A stretch of 47,342 nt of DNA from DATAEK01 sp036258055 (GTDB lineage: Bacteria; Acidobacteriota; Vicinamibacteria; Vicinamibacterales; 2-12-FULL-66-21), in the NCBI GenBank assembly GCA_036258055.1, contig DATAEK010000407.1, positions 1-47,342 of the forward strand, written 5' to 3'. The notes under the pieces are model-generated. The model was not told where the DNA came from and did no database searches. It saw only the letters and a program-made list of their open reading frames with translations. Of the stretch, positions 8,951 to 17,593 are shown piece by piece (positions within the stretch are counted from its first letter, which is position 1; every line of letters starts with the position of its first letter). Position numbers and translations under genes: made by a program.

Positions 8951-9966
8951 TGAAACCGCTTGACGCGAATCCGCGATTCGCTGCTTTCCCCGACGGTTCG
9001 TGTATCGCTCTCCCGGATCTCGCGAATGACGTACGTCGGCTTGTCTTGTGACTCGTGGTAGGTGCGGGCCTGCATTTCAGCCAGGAGACCGACCGTCACG
9101 AGCTGCACGCCGGTCGAGATCAGAAGACTCCCCAGGATCAGGAGCGGACGATCGGCAATCCCCTGATGCCCGACGTACTTGACGTAGGCGAGCCAGGCGC
9201 AGACGAGCGTGCCGACCAACCCCATCACGAAGCCGAGCAGACCGAAAATCTGCAGCGGCCGTGTCGAGTAGTTGATGAGGAACTTGACCGTCACCAGGTC
9301 GAGAATGACGCGGATCGTGCGCGAGATGCCGTACTTCGAAGTGCCGTGCACGCGTGGTCGATGATTGACGACTGTCTCGGTGATCGAGACGCCCATCTCG
9401 CTGGCAATGGCGGGAAGGAAGCGGTGCATCTCGCCGTACAACTTCATCGGCTTGACCACTTCCGCGCGGAACACCTTCAGCGAGCAGCCATAGTCATGCA
9501 GCTTCACGCCGGTCGCCGTCGAGATGAGCCAGTTGGCCATCATCGACGGCAACCGCCGGCTAATGAACGGATCTTTCCGATCTTTCCTCCAACCCGAGAC
9601 GATGTCAGAGGTCTGCGCCAGCCGGATCATCTCCGGGATGTCGCGCGGATCGTTCTGAAGATCGGCGTCGGACGTCACGATGAACCTGCCGCGCGCGTGT
9701 GCGAAACCCGCCGCGAACGCCGCGGTCTGGCCAAAGTTGCGGCGGAACCGGATGATGCGCAGGCGCGGGTCCTGCGCCTGGAGCTCGGCCAACCGCGCGA
9801 ACGTCTCGTCGGTGCTGCCGTCGTCAACGACGATGATCTCGTAGCGGCGTCCCAGTGCCTCGAGCGTTTCCGTCAGCTCGCGGTAGAGCTGTGGGACACT
9901 TGGCGCTTCATTGCGCGCGGGAATGACGACGGAGATCTCCGGGTTCACCGGGTCAGGTGTGACCAC
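8947..9966 (-). CDS. GT2 family glycosyltransferase (DPM1/GtrB-like)
   Basis: The protein is about 339 residues. The GT-A fold starts 'EISVVIPARNEAPSV', continues with 'EIIVVDDGSTDET' and has the metal-binding 'TSDADLQNDP'. Two C-terminal membrane helices lie in the last quarter ('FGLLGFVMGLVGTLVCAWLA' and 'PLLILGSLLISTGVQLV'). This is the polyprenyl-phosphate glycosyltransferase architecture (GtrB, ArnC, dolichol-phosphate mannosyltransferase), which loads a sugar on a polyprenyl carrier. The frame is open to 10134 but has no upstream ATG. A strong promoter at 9976-10005 fixes the start downstream of about 9970, so GTG 9966 (nearly leaderless) or GTG 9948 is the likely start. Confidence 0.88.
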   Translation of the reverse strand: MVTPDPVNPEISVVIPARNEAPSVPQLYRELTETLEALGRRYEIIVVDDGSTDETFARLAELQAQDPRLRIIRFRRNFGQTAAFAAGFAHARGRFIVTSDADLQNDPRDIPEMIRLAQTSDIVSGWRKDRKDPFISRRLPSMMANWLISTATGVKLHDYGCSLKVFRAEVVKPMKLYGEMHRFLPAIASEMGVSITETVVNHRPRVHGTSKYGISRTIRVILDLVTVKFLINYSTRPLQIFGLLGFVMGLVGTLVCAWLAYVKYVGHQGIADRPLLILGSLLISTGVQLVTVGLLAEMQARTYHESQDKPTYVIREIRESDTRTVGESSESRIRVKRFQ

Positions 9967-9975
9967 AAATGGTTG

Positions 9976-10005
9976 ATTATAAGGGCGTTCTGGCTCATGC
10001 GTCAA
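9976..10005 (-). promoter_or_regulatory. sigma70-type promoter of the GT2-acyltransferase-asnB operon
   Basis: On the minus strand TTGACG (10005-10000) and a perfect TATAAT (9981-9976) are separated by 18 nt. The predicted transcription start is near 9969, only a few bases before GTG 9966. This is one of the best -35/-10 pairs in the window. Confidence 0.75.
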
Positions 10006-10024
10006 ATCACGTCTGAACCTGCGT

Positions 10025-10630
10025 TCAGGCCGCCGACGATCTGCGGTTCCGGGACTTCTTCCACCAAATCCAGGACAACCCGAACACGAGCGCCGCGATC
10101 GCCAGGCCGAGCCCGATCGGCTTCGCGTTGTCACGCAGGAACGCCGCTGCCTGCTCGCCGTACCAAAGCGCCAGCGCTCCTTCGCCGAAATATCGAATGC
10201 CCCGGCCGAGCGTCACCGCCCAGAGGAAATCGACCGGCCGCACGCGGGCGACGCCCGCTGCCAGCACGAAGACCTTGAACGGGGCGGGCGGCGGCAGGAG
10301 CGACGGCACCAGAACGCTCAGCAGGCCGTGACGCTGCACGACCGCCATCGCTCGATCGACGTGACGGTCGTGAAACCGCTTGCGCAGAAACGCTTCCCCG
10401 CCCTTCCGGGCCACTGTGAAGAGCGCGAAGCAACCGGCAACCGAACCGAGCGTCGAGAGGAGCGCGTAGTAGAGCATCCGGTCCGGATGCCGCGTGGTCA
10501 GCCAGATGATCAGGAGGTCGACGACTTCGGGGAATGAAAGAAACGAGGAATCGAGGAACGCGATGAGGAAAAGGCCTGGCCCGCCGAGCACGAGCGCGAA
10601 GCCCTGCACCCAGTCCACGAGACGCTGCAT
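10025..10630 (-). CDS. DedA/YqaA-like SNARE-associated (VTT domain) membrane protein
   Basis: The protein has 201 residues and four to five hydrophobic segments. 'FLIAFLDSSFLSFPEVVDLLIIW' near the N-terminus and 'GRGIRYFGEGALALWYG' near the C-terminus are typical of the VTT/DedA family. Relatives act in undecaprenyl-phosphate or phospholipid flipping and membrane homeostasis. It lies between the GT2 operon promoter and a divergent membrane glycosyltransferase, so a link to lipid-carrier handling is plausible. The ATG start has a -10-like TACACT exactly 7 nt upstream and no Shine-Dalgarno sequence, consistent with a leaderless message. Confidence 0.82.
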   Translation of the reverse strand: MQRLVDWVQGFALVLGGPGLFLIAFLDSSFLSFPEVVDLLIIWLTTRHPDRMLYYALLSTLGSVAGCFALFTVARKGGEAFLRKRFHDRHVDRAMAVVQRHGLLSVLVPSLLPPPAPFKVFVLAAGVARVRPVDFLWAVTLGRGIRYFGEGALALWYGEQAAAFLRDNAKPIGLGLAIAALVFGLSWIWWKKSRNRRSSAA

Positions 10631-10637
10631 CAGTCAG

Positions 10638-10643
10638 AGTGTA
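10638..10643 (-). promoter_or_regulatory. candidate -10 box of the DedA-like gene
   Basis: TACACT on the minus strand is followed by 7 nt and then ATG 10630. It overlaps a plus-strand TAGACT (10642-10647) that could serve the divergent gene. No good -35 is visible for either. Confidence 0.35.
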
Positions 10644-10663
10644 GACTAAGAAGCGTCCTGCTT

Positions 10664-12205
10664 TTGCCGCGACGCTCGCCCATCGCCGACGCCGAAAAAC
10701 CGGTCTTCCCTTCGACTCGCTGGCCGGCGCGTCTGCACGACCCCATCCCCGTCGTTCTCGGAGCACTGGCTGCGATCGCTGGAGCGGCCGCGGCGATCTA
10801 TTACGCGCGAGTAGGACTCGCGCTGAGCCATTACGACGCGCGCGCGCACCTCGTCGTCGCGCGTCGCATCCTCGACAGCCTCACGCCGGGATGGCAGCAG
10901 ATCGGCGCCGTGTGGCTGCCGCTGCCGCACGTCCTCGATGCGCTGCCGGTGCAGATCGACGCGCTTTACCGGAGCGGCGCCGCGGGAACGGCCATCTCCG
11001 TGCTGAGCACGGCAGCTGCCGTCTGGGCGATCGCGGCCATCGTATTGCGGAAGGCGCGGTCCGCGATCGCCGGCGTCGCGGGAGCTGTGCTGTTCACCGC
11101 GAACCCGAACGTGCTGTACCTGCAGAGCACTCCGATGACGGAGCCACTGCTGTTCGCCACGACGCTCATCGCGGTGTGGGCGACGATCGCGTGGCTCGAT
11201 TCGGAAGGATTGGCCAAGCCGACGTGGCCAGGGCTGGCGCTCGTCGCCGCGTGCATGACGCGGTACGAGGCGTGGCCGATCACAGCGGCCATCGTCGGGC
11301 TCTCCGGCGTGGTGCTCCTGCGGCGAGGTGTCCCGGTTCCAGTCGTGCTGCGCGCGTGCCTGCGTCTGACGCTGTACCCGGTTACGGCAGTCGCGATCTT
11401 CATGGCCAACAGCCGCTGGACCGTGGGCGCGTGGTTCATCAGCAGTGGTTTCTACGTGGCCGAGAACGAGGCGCGCGGACACCTCGCGACGGCGTGGCAA
11501 CAGGTCCGCGAGGGCGCCTGCCACCTCTCGGGCGATGCACTGATCTGGTCCGCCTACGCTGGCGCCGTTCTCGTCGTGGTCGGCTTCGTACGTTCGCGGG
11601 AGCGCGCCTCGCTGGCGCTCGTGCTCGCGCCGCTCGCGGCTGGAGTGCTGCCGCTTTACGCGTACTTCCAAGGACATCCGTTGCGGGTGCGATACAGCGT
11701 TCCGCTCGTCGCGGCGGCGGCCGCGGTCGTAGCTGCTGGCATCGGTCTTCTCCCGCGCCGTCTCCGGCCAATAGTTTCCGTCATCGTGATCGCGCTGGCG
11801 GTCTACGAATCACCGCCGTTCGAGCGGACGGCGCCGATGATCGTCGAGGCTCAGCGCGACGCCGTCCACCGTGTGGAACGGCAGCGGGTCACCGATTACC
11901 TCGTTCAAAACTACGACGGCGGCCTGATCATGATGAGCATGGGGTCGCTCGCGCACTACATGTTCGATCTCTCGGCGAACGGTTTCGCGATCCACGACTT
12001 TCTTCACGAAGGAAATGGCGAACTGTGGCCGTTTGCCATGCAGCTTGGGCCCCGGGGTTTCGTGACGTGGGTCGCGGTCGAGGAGCAAGCCGAAGGCGGC
12101 GACGCGCTTTGTCTGCGCGGTCGTCTCGATCCGACGTTCTTCGATGGTTTCGAGCGAGTGGCGGAAGGAGGAGGAGTCGCGCTCTATCGGGCCAAACAGA
12201 AGTGA
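10664..12205 (+). CDS. integral membrane glycosyltransferase-like protein (GT39/PMT-like)
   Basis: The protein is about 513 residues with roughly ten hydrophobic segments. 'LSHYDARAHLVVARRI' after the first membrane helix resembles the acidic loop-1 motif of GT-C enzymes such as PMT and ArnT, and the segment 'QSTPMTEPLLFATTLIAVW' is typical of this class. A soluble C-terminal part (about 395-513) follows. It probably transfers a sugar from a polyprenyl-phosphate donor on the periplasmic side, matching the nearby GT2 carrier-loading enzyme. The only initiation codon near the start of the frame is TTG 10664, with no clear Shine-Dalgarno, so the exact N-terminus is uncertain. It is divergent from the DedA-like gene, 33 nt away. 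Confidence 0.72.
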   Translation: MPRRSPIADAEKPVFPSTRWPARLHDPIPVVLGALAAIAGAAAAIYYARVGLALSHYDARAHLVVARRILDSLTPGWQQIGAVWLPLPHVLDALPVQIDALYRSGAAGTAISVLSTAAAVWAIAAIVLRKARSAIAGVAGAVLFTANPNVLYLQSTPMTEPLLFATTLIAVWATIAWLDSEGLAKPTWPGLALVAACMTRYEAWPITAAIVGLSGVVLLRRGVPVPVVLRACLRLTLYPVTAVAIFMANSRWTVGAWFISSGFYVAENEARGHLATAWQQVREGACHLSGDALIWSAYAGAVLVVVGFVRSRERASLALVLAPLAAGVLPLYAYFQGHPLRVRYSVPLVAAAAAVVAAGIGLLPRRLRPIVSVIVIALAVYESPPFERTAPMIVEAQRDAVHRVERQRVTDYLVQNYDGGLIMMSMGSLAHYMFDLSANGFAIHDFLHEGNGELWPFAMQLGPRGFVTWVAVEEQAEGGDALCLRGRLDPTFFDGFERVAEGGGVALYRAKQK

Positions 12206-12350
12206 CGGCTATCAGTGGTGAAACGGGAATCCTGTACTTGTTGCTTGTAACGGCCGAGGGGCGCCGCAGGCGCGCCCGCCGGAGCGGAGCGGGGCGCAGG
12301 GGCCCCGCGAGCGACGGCGATGGGGGGTCCGGCGGGGCGAAGCCCCCCGG
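12206..12350. repeat. GC-rich intergenic hairpin region between convergent genes
   Basis: No gene is visible. CTTGTTGCTTGTAAC at 12237-12251 recurs as a near copy at 25911-25925. GCGCC-GCA-GGCGC (12261-12273) and GGGGC-GAA-GCCCC (12334-12346) are perfect small hairpins. The second lies directly after the stop of the minus-strand barrel gene and could serve as a terminator stem for both converging transcripts, though no T-tract follows. Confidence 0.5.
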
Positions 12351-13097
12351 TTAGAACCTGAAGTGCATCGTGAAGCTGGTCGTCCACCCGCCGAGATCGA
12401 TCTTCGTGCCGAGCAGGCCAATCTCTTTCGAGGTATCGCCTTCGGCGCGCTGCCAGCGGATCTCACCGCCGACGAGGACCGAATCGCCGACCGGCGCACG
12501 CAGGCCGGCCAGCACGACCGGCCCGACCGCGTTTCCACTCGCAGCGAAGCGGTCGCGGAAAATCGTCCCGTCACTGAAGTCCACGAACTCTCCGGTCTCG
12601 CTGTAACGCCAGTTGAAGATGCCGATGCCGGCGCCGATGTAGGGCTCGACCGGCCCGCTGCGGCCGATCGGCAGGAAGCGCACGGTCGCCGTAATCGGGA
12701 CGATGCGCAGCTTCAGATCCTGCGCGATCTCCGTGCCGTCGCTGTCCTCAAAACCCGCGTACACGCTCGGAACGGTCTTCTGGTAAAAGCCGAGACCGAC
12801 ACCGCCCTCGATGTATTCGTTGACCGCGAACAGCCACTCGCCGCCGAACGTCACGCCGTTGAAGTCATTGATTTCGAACAGCAGCGAGTTCAGGTCGGCG
12901 AGCAGCACATCTTCCTCGACGCGCGAGTCTTCGCCGCGCACTGCGAAGTACCCGACGTTGAACCCGATCGCGTTGCGTGCGTCGCCGCGGTTCACACGCA
13001 CCACCTGAGCGTTCGCGACGGCCGGCGCCAATACGGCCGCTGCCGCCGCGGCGATGACGACGCCTTTCAGCCGGTCAAGCCACTGACCATTCATCAT
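12351..13097 (-). CDS. outer-membrane beta-barrel protein
   Basis: The protein has 248 residues. A signal peptide of about 30 residues ends 'PAVANAQ'. The mature part alternates hydrophobic and polar residues as in an 8-strand OmpW/OmpA-like barrel and ends 'TTSFTMHFRF' with a C-terminal Phe, the signature recognised by the BAM assembly machine. Phrases such as 'VEPYIGAGIGIFNWRY' are typical of the outer membrane protein beta-barrel family (OMP_b-brl). The role is unknown. The ATG has GGAGAG about 9 nt upstream. It stands alone on the minus strand, with 165 nt to the next gene upstream. Confidence 0.8.
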   Translation of the reverse strand: MMNGQWLDRLKGVVIAAAAAAVLAPAVANAQVVRVNRGDARNAIGFNVGYFAVRGEDSRVEEDVLLADLNSLLFEINDFNGVTFGGEWLFAVNEYIEGGVGLGFYQKTVPSVYAGFEDSDGTEIAQDLKLRIVPITATVRFLPIGRSGPVEPYIGAGIGIFNWRYSETGEFVDFSDGTIFRDRFAASGNAVGPVVLAGLRAPVGDSVLVGGEIRWQRAEGDTSKEIGLLGTKIDLGGWTTSFTMHFRF

Positions 13098-13262
13098 GAC
13101 GACTCTCCGTTGGCCGGCGCCATGCGCTGCAAGGTCCGGCTCCGATCTGACGGCTGAGCATGAACGGTGCCACGCAATCTCCGGGTACGGGGGTCCGTCC
13201 GCCGCAGGCCTTGCTCCGATTCTGTCTTAAACCGGGGTCACCACGGTGCGCAAAGGGGACAG

Positions 13263-14087
13263 TCAGCCGCCGGTGGACCGAAAGCCGTTCGCGAACGTGC
13301 GAATCGTGTCGAGCATCTCGCCGTGCACGCGGCCGTTGGTCGCGAGCACGCTGCCCTTGCGCGAGCCGAAGGCGGCGCCGGTGACGTCGGTCACAGTACC
13401 GCCAGCCTCCTGAACGATCAGCGCGCCGCCCGCCATGTCCCACGGCTGGAGCTTCTGCTCCCAGAATCCATCGAAGCGCCCCGCGGCGACGTAACACAAA
13501 TCCAGGGCGGCCGATCCCAGCCGTCGCACCGCACGAGCTTTCGTGATGAACGCGGTGAAGAGGCCGATCAGCTCGGCAGGGTCCTGGTGAATGTTGTAGT
13601 GAAAGCCGGTGACCAGCAGCGCATCGATGAGCGTCTCGGCGGCGGAGACTCTGAGCGGAACGCCGTTGAGCCAGGCGCCCTGGCCACGCTCCGCGGTGAA
13701 AAGCTCCTGACGGTTCGGATCGTACACTGCGGCTACGACCGGCTCCCCCCGCACCTCGAGCGCGATCGAGCAACAGAATATCGGCAGGCCGTGCGCGTAG
13801 TTCGTGGTGCCGTCGATCGGGTCGAAGACCCAGCAGAACTCGGGCACGAGGTCGCGCTGCCCGGCCTCTTCGAATTCCTCGCCGAGCACGACGTGATCCT
13901 CGAACCGCTCCGCGATCGTCGCGCGGAATTCGCGCTCGATGGCGATGTCGATGTCGGTGACGAGGTCGATCGTCCCCTTCTTGTTGACGCGGAGATCGCC
14001 GCCGAAGTGCGCGAGCTGGACCTTGCCGGCGTGCAGCGCCGCTTCGATCGCGGTGGCGAGAAAGATGGGAGGTTGCGTGTCAGGCAC
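13263..14087 (-). CDS. suhB: inositol-1-monophosphatase family protein
   Basis: The protein has 274 residues. The metal-binding motifs of the FIG superfamily are all visible: 'GEEFEEAG' (Glu), 'WVFDPIDGTTNYAHG' and 'WDMAGGALIVQEAGG'. It hydrolyses inositol monophosphate or related phosphate esters with Mg2+; SuhB homologues can also act on RNA processing in E. coli. Its start overlaps the upstream RsbW-like gene by 8 nt, so they are co-transcribed. Confidence 0.88.
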   Translation of the reverse strand: MPDTQPPIFLATAIEAALHAGKVQLAHFGGDLRVNKKGTIDLVTDIDIAIEREFRATIAERFEDHVVLGEEFEEAGQRDLVPEFCWVFDPIDGTTNYAHGLPIFCCSIALEVRGEPVVAAVYDPNRQELFTAERGQGAWLNGVPLRVSAAETLIDALLVTGFHYNIHQDPAELIGLFTAFITKARAVRRLGSAALDLCYVAAGRFDGFWEQKLQPWDMAGGALIVQEAGGTVTDVTGAAFGSRKGSVLATNGRVHGEMLDTIRTFANGFRSTGG

Positions 14088-14526
14088 TGCCGCCGGCCAG
14101 CTTCTTGACCATGCGCACTTCCATGCCCCCCTCGGAGGCGCGCCGCAGCGTGACGTCGTCCATGAAGCTGCGCATGAAGAAGATGCCGCGGCCGCTGGAT
14201 TTGAGGAGGTTCTCAGGCGCCAGCGGATCGCCGACTTCTTCGGGTTCGAACCCCTCGCCCTGATCGAGGACCCGCACGACGAGCTCGCCGGGATCGCGCA
14301 CCGGGGTGAAGGTGAACTCGACCGTCACCAGTTTGGCGAGATCCTCGCGGTTCCCGTGCTTGATCGCGTTGATCACGGACTCGCGGACCGCCACGCCGAT
14401 CCAGTGCACGGTGTCCTCGTCGAGGCCAGCGATCTGTCCCATGCGATCGCTGACGATCTGGACGAAGTCCAGCATGTCGAAATTGCTGTGGATTTGCAGC
14501 CTGACCGTTCCGCCGCGGGTCAGCAT
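14080..14526 (-). CDS. RsbW/SpoIIAB-like anti-sigma factor histidine-kinase-type ATPase
   Basis: The protein has 148 residues and is a stand-alone HATPase_c_2 domain. The N box 'VRESVINAIKHGN', G1 box 'DQGEGFEPE' and G2 box 'SSGRGIFFMRSF' are intact. Such proteins phosphorylate an anti-anti-sigma partner and bind a sigma factor in a partner-switching circuit. No STAS antagonist or sigma factor is encoded nearby, so its partner is elsewhere. The downstream phosphatase gene overlaps it by 8 nt. Confidence 0.85.
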   Translation of the reverse strand: MLTRGGTVRLQIHSNFDMLDFVQIVSDRMGQIAGLDEDTVHWIGVAVRESVINAIKHGNREDLAKLVTVEFTFTPVRDPGELVVRVLDQGEGFEPEEVGDPLAPENLLKSSGRGIFFMRSFMDDVTLRRASEGGMEVRMVKKLAGGSA

Positions 14527-14647
14527 GCGGGCATGGCGCCGCCGACGCCGAATGGGCCGGTCGTGGAACGGTGAACGGGGATAGCGGGCTCGAAGCGCAC
14601 GCGAGTCAATAACATACTAAACCGGATCCGTTCAAGATTGCGAATGC

Positions 14648-14653
14648 TATAGT
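14648..14653 (+). promoter_or_regulatory. candidate -10 box of aroA
   Basis: TATAGT is followed by exactly 7 nt and then ATG 14661, which predicts a leaderless aroA transcript. The -35 region at 17-18 nt is poor. Confidence 0.4.
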
Positions 14654-14660
14654 GCGAAGC

Positions 14661-15974
14661 ATGTTGCGCGCCTCGGCCGACACCACGCTCGTCCGTCCCT
14701 CGCGCCGCGTGCGCGGGCGCACACGTGTGCCAGGCGACAAATCCATCTCGCACCGCTACGCGATGCTGGCGGCGCTGGCGGACGGCACCTCGCAGATCGC
14801 CGGTTATTCCCCGGGGGCAGATTGCGCCGCGACCTTGAAGTGCCTGGGCGCGCTCGGTACGACCATTCGTCCCACCGGCCGGTCGGCCTACGAAATTGTC
14901 GGACGCGGCGTCCGGGGCCTGGCGGAATCCGCCCACCCGCTCGATTGCGAGAATTCCGGGACGACGATGCGGCTGATGAGCGGACTACTGGCCGCGAATC
15001 GTCTGCGTGCGGTGTTGACGGGTGATGGGTCGCTGACCCGACGGCCTATGCGCCGGGTGATTGACCCGCTGACGCGCATGGGCGCGCACATCGAGTCGGA
15101 CGGCGGACGGCCGCCCCTCACGATACATGGCGCAGACTTGCGTGGCACCGCGCTCGAGACCGAGGTGCCGAGCGCGCAAGTGAAGAGCGCCATTCTCCTC
15201 GCCGGCCTGCAGGCGGCCGGACGATCGTCGGTCAAGGAGCCGGCCGCGACGCGCGATCACACCGAGCGGGCTCTGGCGGTCTTCGGGGTGCACGTGGAAG
15301 TCGACGGGCTCACCGTCGCCATCGAGGGCGGTCAGCGGTTGTCCGCCCGGGACGTCACCGTCCCCGGAGACGTCTCGAGTGCGGCGTTCTGGATCGCCCT
15401 GGCCGCCGCGACACCCGGCTCGCAGGTGGAGATCGAAGGCGTTGGCCTCAATCCGACTCGCACCGCCATGCTCGATGTCGTCCGCCGCGCGGGTGCCAGG
15501 GTCTCGGCCGAGGTCCAGCGTGAATCGTCCGGCGAACCGACTGGCGTCATCCGGGTAGAGTTCGGTGAACCACGCAGCTTCGAGATCACGCCCGCTGAGG
15601 TCCCCGCTGTCATCGACGAGATCCCGGCGCTCGCCGCGCTTGCGGCGCTGATGCCTCCGGGGCACCAGCTGCTGGTACGCGGCGCCGCGGAGTTGCGAGT
15701 CAAGGAAAGCGACCGGATTTTGGCGCTCTCCGCGGGGCTTCGTGCGCTCGGCGCGCAGGTCGATGAGTTCCCGGACGGGTTCCGGCTTCAATCGAAGCCT
15801 CTGCACGGAACAGCGGTGGATGCGGCCGGCGATCATCGGCTCGCGATGGCGTTTGCCATTGCCGCGACCGGCGCCGACGCCCCTACGACGATCGATGGCG
15901 CGTCCTCGGTCGCCGTGTCGTATCCCGACTTCTTCGAGACCCTCGAACGGCTCACCCGCGGTGACGGTCGATAA
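14661..15974 (+). CDS. aroA: 3-phosphoshikimate 1-carboxyvinyltransferase (EPSP synthase)
   Basis: The protein is about 437 residues. It joins shikimate-3-phosphate and phosphoenolpyruvate in the chorismate pathway. 'VPGDKSISHR' near the N-terminus, 'LDCENSGTTMRLMSGLLA' and the later 'LRVKESDRI' are the EPSP-synthase signatures that bind the substrates. Length and architecture are normal. ATG 14661 is preferred; GTG 14652 would add three residues but overlaps the -10-like box. aroK overlaps its end by 14 nt, so shikimate kinase and EPSP synthase are made together. Confidence 0.95.
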   Translation: MLRASADTTLVRPSRRVRGRTRVPGDKSISHRYAMLAALADGTSQIAGYSPGADCAATLKCLGALGTTIRPTGRSAYEIVGRGVRGLAESAHPLDCENSGTTMRLMSGLLAANRLRAVLTGDGSLTRRPMRRVIDPLTRMGAHIESDGGRPPLTIHGADLRGTALETEVPSAQVKSAILLAGLQAAGRSSVKEPAATRDHTERALAVFGVHVEVDGLTVAIEGGQRLSARDVTVPGDVSSAAFWIALAAATPGSQVEIEGVGLNPTRTAMLDVVRRAGARVSAEVQRESSGEPTGVIRVEFGEPRSFEITPAEVPAVIDEIPALAALAALMPPGHQLLVRGAAELRVKESDRILALSAGLRALGAQVDEFPDGFRLQSKPLHGTAVDAAGDHRLAMAFAIAATGADAPTTIDGASSVAVSYPDFFETLERLTRGDGR

Positions 15975-16479
15975 GATTTACCTCGTGGGATTCATGGCCG
16001 CTGGCAAAACCACCGTCGCGCGCGCGCTCGCGAGGCGCCTCGGCTGGCGAGCCGAGGACGTCGACGAGCTCATCGAAGCGCGCGAGCGCCGGACGATCGC
16101 CGACATCTTCGCGCGTCAGGGTGAGCCGTACTTCCGCGCGGCCGAGCGCGACATTCTGAAGATCCTGCTCCCTCTCCGTCACGTCGTCGTCGCGACCGGC
16201 GGCGGCACGTTCGCGGACGTCGAGAATCGCGCGGCGATCAACCGCGACGGCCTGTCGGTCTGGCTCGACGTGCCGTTCGACGAAGTGCTGGCGCGGGTGC
16301 CGGCCGACGGCCGGCGTCCGCTGGCGTCCGATCGCGCGCAGATGGAGCGGCTCTTCGCGATGCGACGCCTCGCCTACGTGCACGCGCACTTGCGGGTGGC
16401 AGCCACAGGTCTCGGCGCCGACGAGCTCGCCGAGCGGATCGTCGCCAATCTCGAGGCGATGCCGAACCGGGACGTGTGA
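15961..16479 (+). CDS. aroK: shikimate kinase
   Basis: The protein is 172 residues, the usual length. It phosphorylates shikimate with ATP, one step before AroA. 'GFMAAGKTT' is the Walker A loop, 'DVDELIEARERRTIADIF' binds shikimate, 'ATGGGTF' is the shikimate-binding glycine loop and 'RRPL' is the lid arginine motif. GTG 15961 is chosen because it lies just before the conserved start of the domain and overlaps the aroA end by 14 nt. The frame is open further upstream, but only inside aroA. Confidence 0.93.
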   Translation: MTVDKIYLVGFMAAGKTTVARALARRLGWRAEDVDELIEARERRTIADIFARQGEPYFRAAERDILKILLPLRHVVVATGGGTFADVENRAAINRDGLSVWLDVPFDEVLARVPADGRRPLASDRAQMERLFAMRRLAYVHAHLRVAATGLGADELAERIVANLEAMPNRDV

Positions 16480-17228
16480 CGGACGCCGTGCGCTATCTGA
16501 TCCTCTCGGACATCCACGCGAACATCGATGCGCTCGAAGCGGTCCTGTCGGCGGCCGACGGCACGTGGGAGCGGCTGCTCGTCCTCGGTGATCTCGTGGG
16601 ATATGGCGGCGAGCCCAACGGCGTCATCGATCGGATTCGCGCGCTCGAGCCATTCGCCATCATCCGGGGCAATCACGACAAGGCGGCGTGCGGCCTCGAG
16701 GACGCCAGCAACTTCAATCAGATCGCACGCTACGCCGCGGTGTGGACCGGCGAAACCCTCACGCCGGAGAACCGCGAATATCTGAGGAACCTGCCCAGCG
16801 GTCCGCTCAACATCGACGACCGGGTCGAGATCTGCCACGGGTCGCCGTTCGACGAGGATCACTACATCTTCGACGCCGAAGACGCCCTGCGCGCCATCGA
16901 GGCGGGCGAACGCCAGCTCTGTCTCTTTGGCCACACCCACCTGCCCGTGGTCTTTCAGCTCCACGGCGATACCTTCGGCGGGTTCGTGCCGGAGGGAGAG
17001 GCGGAAACGACGATCGCGCTGCAGGATGGCGTTCGCTACGTCGTGAATCCAGGGTCCGTCGGCCAGCCCCGCGCCGGCGACCCGCGCGCGGCGTTCGCCA
17101 TCTATGATTCGGAGTCGGCCTCACTCGTGCTGCGGCGCGTGCCGTACCCCGTGGATGCGGCCCAGCGGCGGATTCTTGTCGCTGGGCTGCCCGCTAGTCT
17201 CGCCAACAGGCTGGCTGTCGGGCGGTAA
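16476..17228 (+). CDS. metallophosphoesterase (YfcE/MJ0936-like)
   Basis: The protein has 250 residues. The calcineurin-like metal motifs are in order: 'LSDIHANIDALEAVL', 'GDLVGYG', 'GNHD' and 'GHTH'. Relatives are phosphodiesterases or protein phosphatases of broad activity; the substrate is not evident. Its GTG overlaps the aroK TGA by 4 nt (GTGA), so it is the third gene of the aroA-aroK operon. A GATTG-rich repeat field begins directly after its stop codon. Confidence 0.87.
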   Translation: MTDAVRYLILSDIHANIDALEAVLSAADGTWERLLVLGDLVGYGGEPNGVIDRIRALEPFAIIRGNHDKAACGLEDASNFNQIARYAAVWTGETLTPENREYLRNLPSGPLNIDDRVEICHGSPFDEDHYIFDAEDALRAIEAGERQLCLFGHTHLPVVFQLHGDTFGGFVPEGEAETTIALQDGVRYVVNPGSVGQPRAGDPRAAFAIYDSESASLVLRRVPYPVDAAQRRILVAGLPASLANRLAVGR

Positions 17229-17593
17229 ATCCATTGAAGATTGACGATTGCCGAATGTGGATCGCTGGTTGCGGATTGAGGAATTGAAGATTGGCGATCG
17301 CTGGAATGTCGATTGCTGAGTGTCGATTGTTTATGACGATTGACGATTGACGATTGACGGTTGACGGTTGACGATTGATCGATTGGCCGAATGTGGATTT
17401 GGCCCCGAAACCCGGCCTCGAAGCCAGCCGGCACTGAATCGACGAACGGCTCGCCCTCACCTCGTCCCGTCGGCACTCGACGCTGGACATTCAACAATTT
17501 CCAATCCGCAATCAACAATCAACAATCCAACGATCCCCAATCCACAATCCCTCAATCCACAATCAGCGATCCGCAATCATCAATCCTCAATCC
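17229..17593. repeat. opposed GATTG/CAATC repeat arrays between convergent genes
   Basis: The left half (17239-17385) holds about 11 perfect GATTG pentamers, including six tandem copies of TGACGAT/TGACGGT at 17334-17375. The right half (17502-17592) holds about 11 CAATC pentamers, the reverse complement. A non-repetitive core of roughly 100 nt (about 17396-17490) separates them. A transcript from either side would contain both halves and could fold into a long imperfect hairpin. No gene is visible. It lies between the ends of the metallophosphoesterase gene and the ccm operon. Counts are by eye. Confidence 0.75.

Noticed and set aside
17229..17593. Possible CRISPR-like array
   Set aside because: Units are 5-7 nt, spacing is irregular, there are no 25-40 nt repeats or spacers, and no cas genes are present.
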